Shown piece after piece: positions 53,804-63,255 of a stretch of 64,000 nt of DNA. The notes under the pieces were generated by a model. The model saw only the letters and a list, made by a program, of their open reading frames with translations. It had not been told where the DNA came from and ran no database searches. The stretch comes from Giardia muris (taxonomy: Eukaryota; Fornicata; Diplomonadida; Hexamitidae). Made by a program: the position numbers and the translations under genes. Position 1 is the first letter of the stretch; each line of letters begins with the position of its first letter. The stretch spans positions 1,116,001-1,180,000 of the forward strand of contig CM016925.1 in the NCBI GenBank assembly GCA_006247105.1, read 5' to 3'.

Positions 53804-55624
53804 CTATTTCTGGGTCGAGGTGAGAGCCGCGAGGGCTCGCTCGATCGCCTGAAACCGTGCCTCCCAGTCAGCTGCTCCGCGTCCCTGTGTCCGATCGACG
53901 ATGAGTTGATCGACGCGAGCATTGACCTCAATGATGCTCTCAGCAAGCTTCTCATAGTGACGACCCTCAAGCTGATCTGTCATGTACGCATCGATCCGAA
54001 CGAGACGTTCCTGAAGCGCAGCTAACGCACGACCCTCATCATACTCGCGTCGGTGCGCAGGATAACAGGCCATGAAACGGGCCTGGGCCGCCCCAAGGGC
54101 ATCAAGGTTCTGCGTGCTATAGTGATAAAGTTCCATAATCGTTCGGGAGACACCCTCAACTGATGCGCGAAGCTCTCTGATGCCAAGTTGAAGATGCTCA
54201 ATACCTCGCTCAATGACAGGACTTGGTCCCTGAGACCCTGCTCCAACGAGCCCTGCCGTCCGACCATCAAGACGCGTCTGCCGACTCTCGAGGGCCTGAA
54301 TCCGAGCTGTCAGGGCATCAGCAGCGACATCCCCCGTTCGTCGCCCATCTGCGGTCTCCTGCCAGATTTCGTCTAGTCTTGATCGGAGAAGCTGTAGCTC
54401 ATCACCCTGAAGGGCAAGCCCTCGTGCTACTCGATCAGTTCCCTCGCGAAGCTGCATCTCCTTCGCAGCGACAGAGCGCCCGAGATCGAGGAGTCGCGCC
54501 TCAAGCTGAGTGACAGACTCCCCAACCGCCTCAAGACAGCGGTAAACATCGTCACGGGCGGCATCGTCCTGCTTATCGACGAGCGCCGCGATGCGAACAT
54601 GAAGCCCTGCGGTCGAGTGTTCGAGTGCGTCAATACGTTGGTTGAGAAGCACATTGGCGTCTATGTCAGGCTGGACTGCAAGTTGGAGCTGCCGGACCAT
54701 CTGGCGAAGCTCATCCTCGGCTGTCTGGTGGGTGCTAAGCTGTCGTTTGACTGCGACAAGTTCTTTGACAAGACTCTCAATGACTCCTGCAGATGCCGCG
54801 GAAGCAGTCCCGGCCTGTACAAGTTCGAGCTCTCGTCGGAGGTTCGCGACTTCAAGACGGAGTTCTGCAACGTCTGAGAAATCGTTCTGCAGCGGTGGGC
54901 ATGTGGGGGTGTGCTGAATCGCTTTTTGAGGTTCGGGGCCTCTTAAGGGTACAAGACGCAGACCTCCCTCTGCCTCAGTAAGATACGCAACGACGTCCTG
55001 GTGTCCTCTCCAGATGGCAATGTCAAGGGCAGTCTCACCACTTTGATTCCGACGCCGGGCCTCCAGCAGCGCGAGGCGGGCGGCGATCGCAGCACGACCG
55101 TTATATGCAGCAAACATCAAAGCGGTCATTCCCCGATGATCCGTCAGTCCTGCCTCTCGATGAAGGAGTGGCTCGACGCACTCAACCTGCCCAAAGGTTG
55201 CGGCGCACATCAGGGCAGTCCGGCCCTGGGCGTCCTGGACTCCTGCCTCAAGTTCTGCAAGTCCATTAACTGCCCATAGAAGTCCCTTCTCAGCGGCCAT
55301 CATGAGTGCCGTGCGGCCTTGTCGGTCGGTGACCCCTGCTTCATGGTCTCGAAGTAGGGCGACGAAATCGGGCCCGAATGCATGGGCCTGTGGGTGTGTG
55401 CTGCAGATACATTGCATGAGTGCCGTCTTCGCACTATCGTTGACCCATCGAGTAGTTCGTGGGATAATTAGACGGGCGATGTCAAGATGCCCGTAGCTCG
55501 TGGCATACATCAACCCAGTGTTCCCTTTCGAGTCTCGTATCTCGGCGAAGCGGTCGATGAGGTCGCAAACATATGACGCGTCTCCATACTCTATGGCCTT
55601 GAACCAGTCGACGGGGGTGGCCAT
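53804..55624 (-). CDS. Ankyrin-repeat protein with long coiled-coil tail
   Basis: 606 residues. Ankyrin repeats span about 5-230 (GRTALMCAATFGQVECVEPL, RGMTALMFAAYNGRAAIA). A coiled coil of roughly 340 residues follows (about 250-600: ELRLEVANLRRELELVQAG, DELRQMVRQLQLAV), with leucine heptads to the end. Likely a dimeric or oligomeric scaffold. The ATG follows GAAAA and the stop is 3 bases before the ankyrin-RING start, so the two may be expressed and act together. That is inference from position only. Confidence 0.82.
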   Translation of the reverse strand: MATPVDWFKAIEYGDASYVCDLIDRFAEIRDSKGNTGLMYATSYGHLDIARLIIPRTTRWVNDSAKTALMQCICSTHPQAHAFGPDFVALLRDHEAGVTDRQGRTALMMAAEKGLLWAVNGLAELEAGVQDAQGRTALMCAATFGQVECVEPLLHREAGLTDHRGMTALMFAAYNGRAAIAARLALLEARRRNQSGETALDIAIWRGHQDVVAYLTEAEGGLRLVPLRGPEPQKAIQHTPTCPPLQNDFSDVAELRLEVANLRRELELVQAGTASAASAGVIESLVKELVAVKRQLSTHQTAEDELRQMVRQLQLAVQPDIDANVLLNQRIDALEHSTAGLHVRIAALVDKQDDAARDDVYRCLEAVGESVTQLEARLLDLGRSVAAKEMQLREGTDRVARGLALQGDELQLLRSRLDEIWQETADGRRTGDVAADALTARIQALESRQTRLDGRTAGLVGAGSQGPSPVIERGIEHLQLGIRELRASVEGVSRTIMELYHYSTQNLDALGAAQARFMACYPAHRREYDEGRALAALQERLVRIDAYMTDQLEGRHYEKLAESIIEVNARVDQLIVDRTQGRGAADWEARFQAIERALAALTSTQK

Positions 55625-55833
55625 TTTTCATGACAGCTCAGCAAGGAAGGGGTTCCAGACTGCGGACCGGAGCATCCAGTTTGTCTGCTAGGTAGAAGGC
55701 AGGGACTAGGAGGGCACGGACAAAGGGGACGATTTGAGAGGTGCGAGGCAACTGTTGAAAGGGAATTCTTTAAAATCTGCCTCGGAGACTTTCCCATGGC
55801 ATCGTCAATCAGAATTCTCCTTATACGCCGGTC

Positions 55834-57672
55834 GTGACGAACCAGGCGAGTCGAGGGCGATTCAGTTACTATCATAATGGCGCAACAGGTGGGACCGTGG
55901 CTGTACCTAAGCTCACGGAGCGAGCCGTGGACATCTATAACTACGAGGGTGTACTTGTGCACTCAGTTCTCTTGAAGCTTGCACTCCCATCAGGGATCAT
56001 TCTTTATATTCGCATTCTCCCAGAGGGCTATGAGGTCGTTGGATTTGCAGAGATTCCGAACTTTGCAAATCTGGCGTCGCAGATTGGGATCAATGACTAC
56101 CTTCCGCTCCCTCAGCAATATATGCTACTCAACATCGCACATTTGACGGTTCCGACCACATCAACGACCACAGCACGATCGAAAATGGCGCGAGCCCGGC
56201 TTGCTGCGGCTCAGTTGGCACAACAGTCGACCTTCGAGGCGCTAAATCAGATTCGTTGTCCAAAGAGTCTCAAGAATATCGTCTTTCCAGATGTCACAGA
56301 ACTCTTCTCTGTCTTGACACGCTCGGGAATCTTTCTCTCGCACACCACGGACCACGACATTCTTCAAGCGAATCTTCGTCCGAAGAATCGAAACATCGAT
56401 ACGGAGATGGCGCGGCAGCTTGCAGTTCTGGCATGCGTGAACCTCGCTGGAGCGAAAGAACCATTGGTTCGCGTTCTGGGCTCAAGCTCCTGGAATCGGC
56501 GGCTACCAAATGAGCCTATTCTTCCGCCACCACAGAATCAGTTCCAGTTGACGGAGGATAAGTTTGCAGAATCTCTGAAGCGAAGCCGGGGGTGGTTATC
56601 AGAGCCGGAGTTACGTGAGCATGAGCGTTTGGAGAAGAAGCGCGAGAAGGCGGAGAAGAAGAGGCTTGAGCAGGAAGCAAAGAAGCCTGGTTCAACTGTC
56701 CCTCCACCAAAGAAGATTGAGCAGAAGATTGAGAAGGGAATGCCTGAGCCACTCGGGCCCGGGACTTACGGCTTCACCAAGCTGACGGTTGATATTCGAG
56801 CAGAGGCTGTCGAAGCACTGAAGAATTATATGAAGGAGTATCTCCAAAGCATATTTCCAACACAGGCAGTTGTCTATGACAAAGCAGCCTGTTTCGTTGT
56901 CGGATGCAACGTCAATAACGTCGACATGTCACTCCCACCTCTTCGAGTGGGAAGCTCGAAAGGCGGGGAACTCGATCCGACCACCTTCTCTGTGCGACCG
57001 GCATCTACCGCTGGGATGACCGGGGACGAGCGTGCAGCCGCGCTCGAAGCTGCAAACGCAACTCGGGACACGGCACTTGAGAGTCTTGTTGCAGCCGGAG
57101 TGACTCTTGCAGATTTCTCGAAGTCTATCTATGGACTAATCAAGGAGCCTGCTCCAAAGCCCCTTCCTCCAGAGTACGTTAAAGCATGTGCGGATATCGA
57201 GGCTTATGAGTCAAAGCATAAGAAAGGAAAGAAGGGTAAGAAGGGCCGACGTGTTGTTGAGGAGTCTGGAGAAGAACTAGACCAGACGCGGGCGGAGTCT
57301 CGAGTGACTCAAACGAAGCCGTACGATGTCGTTACCTGTGACTTCCATTCCATGCTTCAGGCAGGAGGCCTTTCGTTCCGGACCGTCTGCATTACAGAGG
57401 GCTTGCTCGACCCTGGAAACTTTACGACACGTGCTTGTGCCGTGCCTTTCGCCCCCAACCCCGATTCCAACGAGGAGTTCTGTCCGGCAAATTGCTTTGG
57501 TTGCGAGAGTCACTCAAGTGCTCTTCAACTTCTTCTTTCGAAGAGCCGAAACCTTGACGTGGAGGCTCCTGATGCTGTTAGCCAGCTACTAGGGAGCTGC
57601 CGATACGACCCGGTTTTACTGACGATGGTCTTTCGCCTACTCAACACCTTGCGGCTGGCGTCGCTGGGCTGA
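55834..57672 (+). CDS. Hypothetical protein with no clear ATG start
   Basis: 612 residues if begun at GTG 55834. The open frame extends up to 55774 but has no ATG until codon 97 (56122), although the sequence before it (DIYNYEGVLVHSVLL, LYIRILPEGYEVVGFAEI) looks coding. An ATG at 55796, in another frame and near the TTTAAAA tract, reads only MASSIRILLIRRS before a stop. The body has a Lys/Glu helix (about 265-290, EHERLEKKREKAEKKRLEQE) and Lys-rich runs (KGKKGKKGRR). A Cys-containing end (CPANCFGCESH) follows. No family recognised. Its 3' end overlaps the convergent gene by 36 bases. Confidence 0.6.
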   Translation: MTNQASRGRFSYYHNGATGGTVAVPKLTERAVDIYNYEGVLVHSVLLKLALPSGIILYIRILPEGYEVVGFAEIPNFANLASQIGINDYLPLPQQYMLLNIAHLTVPTTSTTTARSKMARARLAAAQLAQQSTFEALNQIRCPKSLKNIVFPDVTELFSVLTRSGIFLSHTTDHDILQANLRPKNRNIDTEMARQLAVLACVNLAGAKEPLVRVLGSSSWNRRLPNEPILPPPQNQFQLTEDKFAESLKRSRGWLSEPELREHERLEKKREKAEKKRLEQEAKKPGSTVPPPKKIEQKIEKGMPEPLGPGTYGFTKLTVDIRAEAVEALKNYMKEYLQSIFPTQAVVYDKAACFVVGCNVNNVDMSLPPLRVGSSKGGELDPTTFSVRPASTAGMTGDERAAALEAANATRDTALESLVAAGVTLADFSKSIYGLIKEPAPKPLPPEYVKACADIEAYESKHKKGKKGKKGRRVVEESGEELDQTRAESRVTQTKPYDVVTCDFHSMLQAGGLSFRTVCITEGLLDPGNFTTRACAVPFAPNPDSNEEFCPANCFGCESHSSALQLLLSKSRNLDVEAPDAVSQLLGSCRYDPVLLTMVFRLLNTLRLASLG

Positions 57673-59400
57673 GACCGAAAGCCGTTTATCGAGTGCGGCC
57701 CAGAAACGCATGACGGAGAGTCGTGTCTGCTGCTCATCGCCTATCGGGAGTACCAACCTTTCATCGCCTGAAGCCTCACTGGCATTGTCAACCCAAACCA
57801 CATGTAAGGGGGTTATAGGGCCCGTCCGCGCCGTCTCGGAAGTTTCTGATCCGTCGAACACGGCGAGAACTCGGTTATATCGCCAGTCGTTGGGATGAAT
57901 GATTGATACGTCCGATGTGAAAGTAAAAAGGATATTCCCTCGAGCAAGAGTTACAGAGGTTGGCCCGCAATCGTGATATGCGATATCCTTGTATGCATGA
58001 CTACGAAGATAATCAAGCTGCTCACCTAGTCCCTGCTTCTCTGGTGTCACTGAGATGTAGTTCTGTCCAATAACAAGATAGGCGAAGTTATCTGCTGTAA
58101 CTCGCGCATCACTTCCCGCAGGTGGGACGATGACGAAACGTCGATGGCGGGTCATGAGATCATGCAGCCGGTCCGCAAGCTTTCGTGAGTCTGCTCCAGT
58201 ATCTCTCTCATTTCCTCGCCCTGCAGTAAGCGTATAGAACGGTTCCCGAAGGAATTGGAGGACGGCTGTCCGAAGAGATGCCCGTCCCCCGGTCTGCGCC
58301 CCAGGACCCCATGGAGGAAGCTCCTCAAAGCGTACCTGACTTGCACTCTTGAAAGTCATTCGCCGAACGTCCGCCGCCGTCTCAAGTTTTCGTGCATCTC
58401 GAAGTGCAGCAAGTGCAGTGATACTCGTCCGACCCGTCTGGCGTGCACGACAGCGAGCCGAGAGGAACTTCGTTCCGTTAAGGACTCCATGCTGAAAAAG
58501 TCGCTTGTTGACGCTCCGAGTCCACGTGCTGAGCACACGCTGCCGACGTGCTACGATATCCGGAGGCCCAGAAAGTGAGTCCGGATCATCAAAGTCACAG
58601 AATCCTACATCAACAATGCGCGGGCCTGAAGCCCATAGAACCCCGCTCCCAAGGGGCAGTTCGTCGGATTCGGCCACTCCTGCCCACGTGTCAGTAGCCG
58701 CAAGAGATGCGAGTGTCTGACAATACTGAAAACTTGCCTCAGTCGCCAAGGCACCTTCTCCGGTAAGGCGTCGACCCCAGACGAGAAGGGGGTTTGCTAT
58801 GTCGCCCTGGTCTGCAGTTTGACGGTTTTTCTGCCAACGAGCTGCAATTCGTTCAGCTGTGGATCGAGTAAGGGTTTGGCGTGCTGGTAGAGGAGCGGCT
58901 TTGTCAACCTCGTAGGAGAGTTCGGACATATGAACAAGTGTTGGTATCCCGTCGTTGGGAAGCTGTGAAAGAGCCAGACTGGGGTCAACATCAATGGCCT
59001 GAACCGTACCCTCAATAACATGTCGAACATGTTCGGGAAGGTCTTCGCCAGCAAGAGGGACGAAAGTGGCCATTAGGAACGCTAGCTCGCGCTCCTGGAT
59101 GCCAAGAGCCTGGGTTGCTGCATGGTATGCAGGTCGGTAGTGTCGAAGAAGGTCACGCCTCTCTGCCGCGTACCGCCCGGCCCGGAGAAGAACATTCTGC
59201 TGTGCATTGAGAAGAGCGACGAGATCCATCAGTGAGGCGTTAACCCCGGCAATTGTAAGCTCGGCATCTGGGCGGAGTGCTGTTCCTGCAAGGAGAACAT
59301 ATGGGCCTCTGTGCGTGTCGTGGAATAGGAAACAGCTTGTAGCACGGTCGGTACTCGTAAAGGATCGCAGGGCCTGCTCGGCGAGAGTCCGGGCTTCCAT
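57637..59400 (-). CDS. Hypothetical protein
   Basis: 587 residues, no domain recognised. The sequence is mixed alpha/beta with Arg-rich middle parts (RRQRVLSTWTRSVNKRLF, CRARQTGRTSITALAALRDA). A C-terminal region has regular strands (GNILFTFTSDVSIIHPNDW). Start at the ATG after GGAGTAAA. Its 3' end overlaps the plus-strand gene by 36 bases, longer than the other tail overlaps in the window. Confidence 0.65.
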   Translation of the reverse strand: MEARTLAEQALRSFTSTDRATSCFLFHDTHRGPYVLLAGTALRPDAELTIAGVNASLMDLVALLNAQQNVLLRAGRYAAERRDLLRHYRPAYHAATQALGIQERELAFLMATFVPLAGEDLPEHVRHVIEGTVQAIDVDPSLALSQLPNDGIPTLVHMSELSYEVDKAAPLPARQTLTRSTAERIAARWQKNRQTADQGDIANPLLVWGRRLTGEGALATEASFQYCQTLASLAATDTWAGVAESDELPLGSGVLWASGPRIVDVGFCDFDDPDSLSGPPDIVARRQRVLSTWTRSVNKRLFQHGVLNGTKFLSARCRARQTGRTSITALAALRDARKLETAADVRRMTFKSASQVRFEELPPWGPGAQTGGRASLRTAVLQFLREPFYTLTAGRGNERDTGADSRKLADRLHDLMTRHRRFVIVPPAGSDARVTADNFAYLVIGQNYISVTPEKQGLGEQLDYLRSHAYKDIAYHDCGPTSVTLARGNILFTFTSDVSIIHPNDWRYNRVLAVFDGSETSETARTGPITPLHVVWVDNASEASGDERLVLPIGDEQQTRLSVMRFWAALDKRLSVSAQRRQPQGVE

Positions 59401-60362
59401 TTTACTCCTTCTCATAGCACATCCTACCGAAACCCCACTGGTGAAGAGATCGTGAACATACGCCCGGCAGTTATCGGCTCCATGTCCGTGTGTGTGGATG
59501 CATATCCATACGCTTCAACCCCTGTGATACTCTATCGCCTGAACATCCTTGTCACTTCTCTCTCTGACTCCCTACGGACCTGTCCGAATGACCACAGGTA
59601 CTCCGTGGAGAGCCCTCGTCATGGCCGCACCCATGGTCCTGCTGCTCTCGGACCCTCAGCCATTGAGTGTGGGAGATATAAATCTGGGAAAACACAATCC
59701 GCAACTGGAAGGGAAGGGCTAACTCAGAATTGAGCGCCAACGGATAGTGCAGCTCGAATCGTGGGTAGCAGTTGGGTTACCCTTATCCCCAGCAGCAGAA
59801 CTCCAAACGCTTGAGGGCTTTGCTTCATCAGTATGGTGGCTGAATATATCTTACCATTGCTTCGCCTCAAAATCGATCTTATGAGACTGCATCCTCAAGA
59901 CGCATGGTCTATACCCTTCTCCTGCATATCATACGTGGCCAGAGGAGTGGAGGGAGAAGCCCTCTTTTGGGTCTGTAGTGCAGGATCGGTGAGCTTGATA
60001 AGTGACGTCCAATTACACTTCGCTGAACAGTCAGCTAATGAGTTCTTCATCGCACTGGAGTCTGTCTCCACTCCTCACAGTGGATGTCCACGCATCTTTC
60101 AGAAGCACGCTGACCGTGGCAGCCTGGCCATATCGATCCCCCCATGATACCAGTACTGCAGAACGAGCTTCTCCGGGCCTAGATAACTATAGTGGCGGCC
60201 TGCACAAACACTCGGTGTCTAAGTGTGCTAGCTCCGATCCCAGTGGTATAGCCTCCTAGAGCGACAAGCTGATGGAGTCAGACGGGCCTGTTGGAGAAGG
60301 ACACAGCCCAGAGTGAGTGGTCACCACAAGTCTGTCTTCTGGCAGATGACGCAGAAAAAGAT
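59401..60362 (+). other. About 960-bp gene-poor stretch, possible relic
   Basis: The longest stretch without a convincing gene. Two short plus-strand frames are open in succession, about 59725-59885 (WVAVGLPLSPAAELQTLEGF, then a stop) and 59833-60147 (MVAEYILPLL...), as would be left by a frameshifted gene. Neither matches a family I know. A 282-base frame at 59452-59733 has no coding character. No tRNA, rRNA or repeat was seen. Confidence 0.3.
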
Positions 60363-60968
60363 ATGCCCGTCCCCCTCCCTGGCACGCCCTGCCCCGACTT
60401 CGAGGTCTCCGTCCTCACCCCGTCGATGAAGTTCGAGACACGCCGTCTCAAGGACTACGCGGGGAAGTACCTCGTCGTCTTCTTCTACCCACTCGACTTC
60501 ACCTTCGTCTGCCCCTCGGAGATCATCCACTTCGCGGAGCTCTCGACCTTCCTCCGCAGCAAGTGCAACGCCGAGATCATCATCGGCTCGACGGACTCCG
60601 TCTACAGCCACTACGCGTGGTGCCTCCAGGGCCACGAGGAGGGCGGGATTGGGGCCTGCAAGTGCGACCTCTTCGCCGACACGAACCACAAGATGGCCCG
60701 CGACTTCGGTGTGCTGATTGAGGACCAGGGCATTGCTCTTCGCGGGCTCTTCATCGTTTCCGACAAGGGGCTCATCCGCCACGTCTGCATCAACGACCTC
60801 CCTGTCGGCCGCTCTATCGAGGAGTGCAAGCGCCTCGTCCAGGCCTTCCAGTATGCTGACAAGACTGGAGGCGTCATCCCTTGTGGCTGGACTCCCGAGA
60901 ACAGCGCGACGATCAATCCGGACCCCGAGAAGAAGAAGGAGTACTTCTCGAAGGCCTTCAAGAAGTGA
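60363..60968 (+). CDS. Typical 2-Cys peroxiredoxin with displaced resolving Cys
   Basis: 201 residues. The Prx1-type enzyme reduces H2O2 and peroxides. Peroxidatic Cys50 sits in PLDFTFVCPSE, with Arg127 in RGLF, a GGLG-like motif GGIG (94-97) and a C-terminal YF pair (EYFSK), so it is of the hyperoxidation-sensitive kind. The usual resolving VCPAGW reads VIPCGW: the Cys (Cys174) has moved two residues. An extra CKC pair lies at 99-101. Start at ATG 60363 after AGAAAAAGAT; the upstream frame lacks ATG. Strongly biased toward C-ending codons, suggesting high expression. Confidence 0.92.
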   Translation: MPVPLPGTPCPDFEVSVLTPSMKFETRRLKDYAGKYLVVFFYPLDFTFVCPSEIIHFAELSTFLRSKCNAEIIIGSTDSVYSHYAWCLQGHEEGGIGACKCDLFADTNHKMARDFGVLIEDQGIALRGLFIVSDKGLIRHVCINDLPVGRSIEECKRLVQAFQYADKTGGVIPCGWTPENSATINPDPEKKKEYFSKAFKK

Positions 60969-60989
60969 GAGGTATCCCTGACAGTCGGG

Positions 60990-60995
60990 AGTAAA
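60990..60995 (+). terminator. Poly(A) signal AGTAAA for peroxiredoxin
   Basis: AGTAAA 21 bases after the peroxiredoxin stop. Confidence 0.6.
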
Positions 60996-61154
60996 CCCCG
61001 AACAAGCCCTGGAGGGCGCTTCGATCGTAAGCCTCCTCCATGAGTGACTCCCCCAGGACGGTAATGGAACGACCGAAGCCTCTACAGGGCGGTCCGTTCA
61101 CTCGAGGGCGGGTCGTAGCCCTGGAGCCCCCCGCGCTCCGAGTGCTCGGGAAAG

Positions 61155-61303
61155 TCCTCCGTCCTGCACTCCCCGTTGATAAGGACGCTCTCTGCGGGAT
61201 CTCCGTGCTCCCGATCCTCAGGCCTTATCTGTCTTGCAATCGATGTCGAACTTCGTGCAAGTCCCCGGAGCCCCACAACTCTGCGGCTCCTGGTCCCCAA
61301 CGT
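61155..61303 (-). pseudogene. VSP/HCMP-like relic
   Basis: Within the otherwise gene-free 60969-61658. On the minus strand one frame reads SCGAPGTCTKFDIDCKTDKA and stops. Just beyond, a second frame reads SVLINGECRTED. Both look like Giardia VSP/high-cysteine protein segments, but in different frames and broken by a stop, so this is a decayed fragment. The rest of the gap shows nothing recognisable. Confidence 0.4.
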
Positions 61304-61658
61304 TCAGAAGGCAGCAGAAATCCAGGATGGGCATCCAAGCTCTGTCTATGCAATACAGAGAGCCTCTCCCCCTGATGTCACCTGGACATGGTGAACTCCA
61401 GCCATCGGATCGGAGCTGGGGACGTCCGCGATCCAGGGATACGCCCTTTATCCATGTCACTTGCTGACCGATGGGATATTGATGCCATCCATCACGACCC
61501 TTCGAAGAACTGGGACGACTGGGGGACATCTGGTGCGGGGAGGATATCTTCAAGCCAGAGATGGCCTGAAGATGTGGGTCATCGTCGCTCATACAAGGCG
61601 AGAGCGGTCCGGACGACCTCAAACCGAATACTAGGTCTACTGGGGGGCTCATCACAGG

Positions 61659-63095
61659 TCACTGGTGCCTCTCCGCCTCCTCGAGGACGTCCTGTGCTGT
61701 CGGACGGTCTTTGGGGTCCTTCGATAGCATCCGAGAGATGAGGACAGCAAGGTCTGAGGGACGGCCCTCGAGAGAAGGGGCAGGCGTCTCCTCGATAATG
61801 GCTACTATGTTCTCGAACGGAAGGGCGTGGGTGCACATCTCGTACGCCACCACCCCCAGGGCCCAGACGTCGACGGACTTGTCGTAGCCCTCCTCTCGGA
61901 GGATCTCGGGGGCCATGTACGAGAACGTTCCTAATATCGTACTCATCCGAGACGAGTCCCCGAGCGTTCTTGCAATACCAAAGTCTCCCAGGACACACCG
62001 GCCGTCCGGGGAAATGAGGACGTTTGCAGGCTTCAGATCCCTGTGGACGATCCTATTCCCGTGGAGGTATGCGAGGGCGGCGGCCACCTCTCGGATCACC
62101 TTCCAGACCTCCTGGTCGGTGTAGGGGCGTTCTCTTCTCTGTACTCTCATCTCATCATGGAGGTCTCCACAACAGAGATCCGTTACGAGTACAAGGGTGT
62201 CCTCTATGCTGTTCTCTCCTGTCTCAAGGCACCGGAGAACGTTCGGATGGTTGAGGGAAAGGTGCACTCGAACTTCAGCACGAAGCTTCTCCCGGTCCTC
62301 GTCGTTATACTTTCCAAGGTTGACGACCTTGACCGCCACGCTCCTACCATTTCCATGGCCTGCATAGACAGTTCCGAACGTCCCTTCTCCGAGCCTCCCC
62401 GTAAGCTGGAAGGACGAGAGCTCATCGGGAAGGTCGGGGAGCTGGACCTTCTTTCTGAGGAGAGGCGTGATCTTCTTCTTCTTCCCATCGGGAAGGCCGT
62501 TGGCGACGTCCTCTGCCGTCCTGCCCTCCCCGTCCTTCAGGTCCCTCTCCAGAAGGAGGAGACCGACGCACTCCTCGTGTCCTCCCCCCACTGCATGCAT
62601 CAGGGCCGTCCATCCCCTCCCGTCCTGGAGGCGGGCCTCAAGGGGCCGGAGGAGGCGGACGACCTCGGTCTGGCCTCGGGAGGCGGCGTGCATCAGAGCC
62701 GTCATGCCTGAGGAGTCCTTCTGTCCCGCCTGGTCGAGGTGCCTTCGGAGTGTGTTGAGGTCTCCCTGGATGGCAGATGAGATGAGAGAGCTGTCCTCCC
62801 GTGCAGGGCTAAGAATGACTCTTCCCCCGACAGCAGCGAGGTTCTGGAGGAGGACCCTCTTCTCCTCCTCCACCTCCTCGAGGCGTCTCCGAAGGTCTTT
62901 CATGTCATGGCTCTCGGTCCTCAATTGGGTAACCTCCTTCTCGAGGACGAGGTTCTGGGCCTTCTGGTCTGCAAGTGCTCTCTTGAGGTCCTCAGTGGTC
63001 TTGGAGAGCTGCTCCTGAAGGGTCGCCTTCTCGGTGGTGAGGATGTCGATAAGGGCTCGGTTCTGGTCAGAGGCCTTCTGGAGGTCCTCGTTCAT
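61659..63095 (-). CDS. Ankyrin-NEK kinase, N-terminally truncated copy
   Basis: 478 residues from the first in-frame ATG (63095). The frame is open back to about 63248 without another ATG, so the normal 5' end is lost. A coiled coil (1-110) is followed by ankyrin repeats (about 125-205, TALMHAASRGQTEVVRLL) and a kinase domain (about 228-475) with GEGTFG, VAVKVV, HRDLKPAN (about 346), DFG (about 370) and APEIL. All catalytic parts are present. Near-identical in the middle to the kinase gene at 3.4-6.1 kb, but different in the kinase N-lobe. It may still be expressed as a shorter kinase. Confidence 0.75.
   Translation of the reverse strand: MNEDLQKASDQNRALIDILTTEKATLQEQLSKTTEDLKRALADQKAQNLVLEKEVTQLRTESHDMKDLRRRLEEVEEEKRVLLQNLAAVGGRVILSPAREDSSLISSAIQGDLNTLRRHLDQAGQKDSSGMTALMHAASRGQTEVVRLLRPLEARLQDGRGWTALMHAVGGGHEECVGLLLLERDLKDGEGRTAEDVANGLPDGKKKKITPLLRKKVQLPDLPDELSSFQLTGRLGEGTFGTVYAGHGNGRSVAVKVVNLGKYNDEDREKLRAEVRVHLSLNHPNVLRCLETGENSIEDTLVLVTDLCCGDLHDEMRVQRRERPYTDQEVWKVIREVAAALAYLHGNRIVHRDLKPANVLISPDGRCVLGDFGIARTLGDSSRMSTILGTFSYMAPEILREEGYDKSVDVWALGVVAYEMCTHALPFENIVAIIEETPAPSLEGRPSDLAVLISRMLSKDPKDRPTAQDVLEEAERHQ
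62396..62738 (-). repeat. Inverted long-range duplicate, copy B
   Basis: Reverse-complement partner of 4976-5310, about 57 kb away. One codon (Lys) longer than copy A, and otherwise only scattered substitutions. Confidence 0.9.
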
Positions 63096-63255
63096 CTCCG
63101 CATGCCTCTTGGACTCATCGATGGCATTGTCGAGCTGTTGTTTGAGTGAGGAGACTTCCCGATTCAATTGAGAGAGTTTCTCTTCTGTTTTCCCTTGGCA
63201 TTCTTGGGCAACTCCCTTCTTGAGAGATCCGTCCTCAATACCGGTTTGTTAACGC

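Noticed and set aside
60321..60782. 153-residue minus-strand ORF opposite the peroxiredoxin
   Set aside because: Produced by the strong codon bias of the real gene.
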